Of a stretch of DNA of 64,000 bases, positions 60,023 to 64,000 are shown piece by piece. The DNA is taken from positions 14,667 through 78,666 of the forward strand of contig CAZAQV010000029.1 in the NCBI GenBank assembly GCA_964487255.1, read 5' to 3'. The position numbers and the translations under genes are program-made. Each line of letters opens with the position of its first letter. Position 1 is the first letter of the stretch. Origin of the DNA: CAZAQV01 sp964487255 (GTDB taxonomy: Bacteria > Myxococcota_A > Polyangia > Polyangiales > CAZAQV01). Below the pieces are notes generated by a model. It did not search any database, was not told the DNA's origin, and worked only from the letters and a program-made list of their open reading frames with translations.

Positions 60023-61210
60023 GTGGAAGCTTGGGGACGATTTACGGCGCGGGGCGGCAAAGAGGTAGAAAAGTCGATCACCAACACCATGCGCGATGTG
60101 CGCATACAGCTCAAACGCGCGCTAGAGTATGGGACGTATCGCGCCGTGCTGCTGATCGGCGGCTACGGGCGCGGTGAAGGCGGTGTGGACCGTTCTTCCG
60201 GGACAGAGCAACCACACAACAACTTCGACATTCTCATCATTGCCGAACACGCCGCCCAAGACATCAAAGAGCGGGCTGAGCGGGCGCTCAACGGCGTTGA
60301 TGCGAACGTGACTTTTGACGTCGGCGTCATCCCTCGCAAACAACTCGAATCCTCTCCGGCACTCGTCATGTGGTACGACATGCGTCACGGCCACAAGCAC
60401 CTACTGGGCGACCCAACCTACGTTCCGTCACTCTCGCATTTTCGCCTGGAGCACGTTCCCGACTGGGATGTGCGCAACCTGCTCGTCAACCGCGGTACAC
60501 TGCTCGTGATCAACGAGCGCCTACTCGAGCGAGACACGCTCTCCGAACGAGACCGGCGGACGATCATCAAACACGGCATCAAAGCGGTCATCGGCTACGG
60601 CGATGCACTACTGTACTTTCTGGGTGAGTACGACTGGAGCTACCGCGAAAAACAATCGCGGATGCGAGACAACCCGCACGTGGGCGAGGCCTTCCGAAAG
60701 CTCTACGACGAGGCCATGGAATTTCGCTTTGAGCCTGATTACGAAAGCTACCTAAGCCGTGACTTGCGCGCGTGGAACGACGAACTGCGCGGACGACTGG
60801 CAGACGTTCACTTGCGCTGCGAAGCGATGCGTCTTGGTGTGAGCGGCCTCGAGTGGCAAAGCTATGCGCGTACAGCGTTCAGGCAGCGGCTCACCGAAGA
60901 CCCGACCAGCGTACGTGCGCTGGCCAAGAAAATCGCCGCGCTGCGCTCTCCCAAAGGGGCGCTTAAAGTCCCCGGCCAGTTCGCAAAAATCGGCTACGCC
61001 CTGTCGCGACCACGCGAGCGTCTACCGATTATTTTTCCGGCAGTCGCCTACGACAATATGCCACTCGAACTCATCAGTGCCGCAAAAGGCACGCTCGGCA
61101 CCGAGCAGTCGTCACCTGCTGCGCTGCAGCGCGCTTACCTGCGAGCGTGGGGACAGCACGTCGACTCGAACTTCGAGTCCGTTCTGCGTGCCCTACACAT
61201 CGCACTCTAG
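60023..61210 (+). CDS. nucleotidyltransferase-fold protein
   Basis: 395 aa, GTG start with GAGG seven bases upstream. The N-terminal part carries LLIGGYGRGEGGV (the GG/GS motif of the DNA-polymerase-beta nucleotidyltransferase fold) and NNFDILIIAE, where only one Asp of the usual DxD is clear, so activity is uncertain. The rest (about 130-395) is helical without a known domain. Translationally coupled to the glycosyltransferase; it may tag a protein, sugar or lipid. Confidence 0.7.
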   Translation: MEAWGRFTARGGKEVEKSITNTMRDVRIQLKRALEYGTYRAVLLIGGYGRGEGGVDRSSGTEQPHNNFDILIIAEHAAQDIKERAERALNGVDANVTFDVGVIPRKQLESSPALVMWYDMRHGHKHLLGDPTYVPSLSHFRLEHVPDWDVRNLLVNRGTLLVINERLLERDTLSERDRRTIIKHGIKAVIGYGDALLYFLGEYDWSYREKQSRMRDNPHVGEAFRKLYDEAMEFRFEPDYESYLSRDLRAWNDELRGRLADVHLRCEAMRLGVSGLEWQSYARTAFRQRLTEDPTSVRALAKKIAALRSPKGALKVPGQFAKIGYALSRPRERLPIIFPAVAYDNMPLELISAAKGTLGTEQSSPAALQRAYLRAWGQHVDSNFESVLRALHIAL

Positions 61211-61213
61211 GAA

Positions 61214-61675
61214 CTAGCGCCGCTGGCAGCTGCTGGCTGAGGGAAGAAAGCCGGCCCGAGTTACCCCCAAACAAGCAAGCCCAGGACAGCACTCGGACGC
61301 ACCGTCACAGGTGTCACCAAATTGCCGACAAGATTTATCTTCTTGTTGGGCGAGGTCCAAGCCACACGCATATGACTCCTGGCGCAATACCTCGGAGAAG
61401 TCCGAGCAGCGAAGACCACGCAAACATTGAACCTGCTCTTGCTCAATCGAGTTCTGGCAGAGCAGCGAGCATTGATCGCTGAGCGGTACCCGACAGCCCT
61501 CAGCAAGCTCCTCGCAGGTCTGCTCACACGAAGGTGACGCTGCGGCCAGTTCGTCACGCGCGTCGCCGACCGAAGCGTCACTCTGATCACTTCGTTCATG
61601 GACTCGTGCCCCGCACGCTGTCATTGAAACACACAGAAGGGCTAGCACCAGAACAGATAGATTTTGGCTCATCAT
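61214..61675 (-). CDS. small Cys-rich lipoprotein
   Basis: 153 aa from ATG 61675 (or 61672). Signal peptide with lipobox (CVSMTAC), an acidic linker, then 14 or so Cys in two groups: a first group (CEQTCEELAEGC, CSLLC) and a C-terminal knot CRQFGDTCDGASECCPG with LACLG, resembling disulfide-knot modules in myxobacterial secreted proteins. Surface-exposed; function unknown. Converges with the nucleotidyltransferase gene (3-nt gap). Confidence 0.72.
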   Translation of the reverse strand: MMSQNLSVLVLALLCVSMTACGARVHERSDQSDASVGDARDELAAASPSCEQTCEELAEGCRVPLSDQCSLLCQNSIEQEQVQCLRGLRCSDFSEVLRQESYACGLDLAQQEDKSCRQFGDTCDGASECCPGLACLGVTRAGFLPSASSCQRR

Positions 61676-61840
61676 ATGCACCACATTAGATGACCGGAAG
61701 TCTGGGCATTCACCGAGAATCGCGGACTCACGCAAAAAAGCTCGGAGCCTGACGAAAAAAGAAGGGAGCGCACGAGAAAACCGGTGTGCAGCGACGGATG
61801 ACGCTGGCAAAGATGAGAAATTGGTCCAAGATGGCGCTTC

Positions 61841-62359
61841 ATGACCGACGTGGGCAAAGGCCGCGTGCGCATCCAGCCCGCGTCGATGGAGGATTTCGCA
61901 ACCTTGTTCGCGATGCATCGGGCGCTCCACATCTCGCACCGCGACTCGCATATCTCCGAAGTGATTCGTCGCGCCAGCGGCTACCAGAACTTCGACGCGG
62001 TTTTACAAGAAGACCTTCGCCACCTCTTGCGCGACCGTGCGAGTCTGGTTTTCATTGCTCGCGTCGATCGACACCCAGTAGGTTACGTCAGTGGAAAAGT
62101 CCGAAGCGAACCGGGGCGGCTCCTACACCGGCGTGGCTTCATGGAGGACTGGTGGGTCGAGCCCGAACACCGTGGCGCGGGAATCGGCCGAATGCTGTTC
62201 GAGCAGCTTCGCGTCGAGTTTGAGCGCGCAGGGTGCCAAGTGTTTGAATCGAGCACCTGGGCGAGCAACGAGGGCGCCCGGCGTGCACACGAGAAGCTCG
62301 GGTTCGTCGAGGCACAGGTCTCGTACCGCCTCATCTTGGACCAGGAGTCAAACGATTGA
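61841..62359 (+). CDS. GNAT family N-acetyltransferase
   Basis: 172 aa with the GNAT fold: VGYVSGKVRSE strand, then the acetyl-CoA loop EPEHRGAGIGRMLFEQL (Q/RxxGxG/A as RGAGIG) and NEGARRAHEKLGF. It acetylates an amine on a small molecule or protein; the substrate cannot be inferred. Its stop overlaps the TTG start of the outer-membrane protein gene (TTGA). Confidence 0.88.
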   Translation: MTDVGKGRVRIQPASMEDFATLFAMHRALHISHRDSHISEVIRRASGYQNFDAVLQEDLRHLLRDRASLVFIARVDRHPVGYVSGKVRSEPGRLLHRRGFMEDWWVEPEHRGAGIGRMLFEQLRVEFERAGCQVFESSTWASNEGARRAHEKLGFVEAQVSYRLILDQESND

Positions 62360-63702
62360 GGCTCGGCGCATGTCTTGTGGTCGCCGCCCTTCTTTCAGTT
62401 GAGTCTGCGACCGCCCAAGAGCCACTGCAGGACGGCGAGTATGTGCTGGAGTACGCTCCCGGCGTGATTGCAGGCACCAGTCGCATCCGTGGTCTTGGCG
62501 GGGCGTTTACCGCACTCGCGTCCGGCGTCGATGCCATTCCTTGGAACCCTGCTGCATACGCGTCGCGCGAACTTTGGGAAAACGACTGGTTCGAGTGGGA
62601 AGTCGGCCTGGGACTGTCTGTCGCGGTCATCGGCAACGACTACTTCAACAGCGGACGCCCACTGCGCGACGTCTCACCCGACATCGTATTCGCCGACCTC
62701 GGCTTTCGCATGCAGTTCGCCGACCTTGGCATTGGCGGCCTGCTCAAAGTCCAATCGCTCTCCATCCCCGCAGGGCCAGACAGCGCCGCGCTTGAGCTCG
62801 TGCTCAGCACGCTTCACGCCGGCGGTGGTTACCAACTCTTCAAAGGACAACTGGTCGCGGGCGTAGGCATTCGCGCAGCCATCATGAGTGCCGAAGATGC
62901 CCACGCCGTCAAACTCATCAGTTTTACCGGGCTGGGTTTGGAGGCGGGCGCGATGTTGCGTCTCGGCGACGAACCGTGGCGACTTGGCGTGGCCTTTCGA
63001 AGCACTGTGCGCAGCCAAATCGAACGTGTGAATGACGAAGCATCCGCTACGGGTCTGGCGTTTCCCAAAGAGGTCACGCTGCCGTGGGAAGTGCAAGCTG
63101 GCTTTGCGTACCAGCTGGGCGAGCGCCCACTCAACCGCAAGTGGCACAAGAAGCTGCGCTCACACAAGTCGACAACGGCTGTGCTTCGCGACTGCCTCAA
63201 GTTGCCCAGCGACGAGCTATGTCCACCGACCATGTCCTCAGAAGCCGAAGCCTTTGCCGCTCTGCCCGAGACCGAGCAACGCGCGGTCGTCGACGCGCAT
63301 CTCGATGCGCTACGCGTGGCTCGTGACATGGTGCGCGGGCAGTATGTCTTGATCTCGAGCGAAGTGTTGATTCAAGGCCCAACACACAACGCCACCAACC
63401 TCGAAGGCTTTGTGTTGGGGAGCCGCATCGTGGCCGGTGACGATGTGACGGTGGGAGTTCGTTTGGGCGTCGAAGCGGAGGTCATCGAGGACTGGCTGCG
63501 GATACGTGGCGGAAGCTACCTTGAACCGAGCCGCGTTCAGGGACGGTCGCTTCGGCCGCACGGAACGCTCGGTTTTGACCTCAAGCTTTTTACTTGGGAC
63601 CTGTTCGAGTTGGTGGACCCGTTTTCGATTCGGCTTTCGACAGCGGGCGATGTTGCAAAAGACTACCTGAACGTGGGGCTCTCCATCGGTTTTTGGCACT
63701 AG
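62356..63702 (+). CDS. outer-membrane beta-barrel protein
   Basis: 448 aa with TTG start 62356; AGGAG lies nine bases upstream. Signal peptide MRLGACLVVAALLSVESATA. The segment RGLGGAFTALASGVDAIPWNPAA resembles the start of FadL/PorV-like barrels, followed by alternating amphipathic strands (LGLSVAVIGNDYF, FRMQFADLGIGGLLKV, LVAGVGIRAAIM) and a typical barrel-closing C-terminus (YLNVGLSIGFWH, aromatic near the end). A charged insert with one Cys pair lies at about 255-330. Probably a channel or surface protein; coupled to the GNAT gene. Confidence 0.78.
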   Translation: MRLGACLVVAALLSVESATAQEPLQDGEYVLEYAPGVIAGTSRIRGLGGAFTALASGVDAIPWNPAAYASRELWENDWFEWEVGLGLSVAVIGNDYFNSGRPLRDVSPDIVFADLGFRMQFADLGIGGLLKVQSLSIPAGPDSAALELVLSTLHAGGGYQLFKGQLVAGVGIRAAIMSAEDAHAVKLISFTGLGLEAGAMLRLGDEPWRLGVAFRSTVRSQIERVNDEASATGLAFPKEVTLPWEVQAGFAYQLGERPLNRKWHKKLRSHKSTTAVLRDCLKLPSDELCPPTMSSEAEAFAALPETEQRAVVDAHLDALRVARDMVRGQYVLISSEVLIQGPTHNATNLEGFVLGSRIVAGDDVTVGVRLGVEAEVIEDWLRIRGGSYLEPSRVQGRSLRPHGTLGFDLKLFTWDLFELVDPFSIRLSTAGDVAKDYLNVGLSIGFWH

Positions 63703-64000
63703 ACTTACGGCTCTTCACTAGCCTTTGCTCCGAACCAGTGATTTGCAACTAGCAAATCAGGTTCTCACAAAGAGCGCTCATCGCGGCCTAACCGGCTACC
63801 ACAGCCCCTTTGGCACTGCGCCGGACTTTCTTGCTCTTCCGCTGACGCGTCATCGCGTGGCTCCAAATCAGGTTCTCTCAAAGAGCGCTCATCGCAGCGT
63901 TTATGGCTCTCCGCTAGCCTTTGCTCCGAACCAATGATTTGCAAGTAGCCTCAGGGTTCAACATAAGTCGAAAAAGCGTTTGAAACCGATCAGATGGCGG
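63703..64000 (+). repeat. right-edge region with three diverged copies of the 87-bp hairpin repeat
   Basis: Copy R1 (63709-63784): outer GCTCTT/AAGAGC; inner GATTTGC (63740-63746) / GCAAATC (63752-63758), one base shorter on each side than the copies at 2934-3190. Copy R2 (about 63831-63896) keeps the outer arms and right half only. Copy R3 (about 63904-63955) keeps GCTCT...CTAGCC and ATTTGCAAGTAGC. No gene is visible in the last 298 bp, which run off the window. Confidence 0.75.

Overview
The window looks like a chromosomal segment from a Myxococcota-type (Polyangia-like) Gram-negative bacterium. The evidence is a secreted protein built from Cys-rich CGDGxxxxxExCDDGN repeats and ending in a MYXO-CTERM-like tail, many lipoproteins with clear lipoboxes, NtrC-type sigma-54 activators, SpoIIAA/STAS-like paralogs and G+C-rich codon use. 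A run of exactly 100 N inside the Cys-rich repeats shows a draft assembly, so the sequence may be a metagenome bin. The taxonomic call is an inference from gene content only.

Layout. 1-2.7 kb: start of a lipoprotein gene, an M23 endopeptidase and a PLP-dependent threonine/serine dehydratase-like enzyme. 2.85-9.7 kb: tRNA-Val, a triple 87-bp hairpin repeat, thrS, infC (apparently starting at ATT) and full-length metH. 9.7-26 kb: the Cys-rich surface protein, an SRPBCC protein, infA, an M61 lipoprotein peptidase, an Uup-type ABC-F ATPase, three tandem SpoIIAA/STAS-like paralogs, a two-gene lipoprotein operon (one member a putative zincin), an Imm35-like protein and a long-chain acyl-CoA ligase. 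26-28.4 kb: a lipoprotein and a PAS-GGDEF diguanylate cyclase.

28.4-49.8 kb is the most coherent region, a low-oxygen/energy-stress island. It holds a cbb3 oxidase operon (TauE-like, ccoI, ccoS, fused ccoNO, ccoQ, one-heme ccoP, ccoG), four CBS-domain proteins (two fused to hemerythrin-like helices), three universal stress proteins, a beta-CASP metallo-hydrolase, a PAS histidine kinase with an NtrC-type regulator, a second sigma-54 activator, two SET-domain proteins and an alkaline-phosphatase-superfamily protein. Six sequences matching the -24/-12 sigma-54 promoter sit in front of these units, several in divergent pairs. This suggests one sigma-54 regulon tying respiration to stress and CBS/hemerythrin sensing.

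49.8-64 kb: a small basic protein, an AstE/aspartoacylase-like deacylase and a RimK ATP-grasp protein fused to an RCK_C domain; a RAYT transposase bounded by perfect 27-bp inverted repeats; an M48 peptidase-TerB protein and a TerB protein; a divergent four-gene locus (ATP-grasp-like, alkaline-phosphatase-like, glycosyltransferase, nucleotidyltransferase); a Cys-rich lipoprotein, a GNAT acetyltransferase and an outer-membrane beta-barrel protein; and diverged copies of the 87-bp hairpin repeat at the right edge.

Two non-coding repeat families stand out as possibly undescribed. One is a ~104-bp element directly after two unrelated stop codons, whose central hairpin shows three compensatory base-pair changes between copies. 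The other is the 87-bp nested-hairpin repeat, in which paired single-base losses keep the stem intact.
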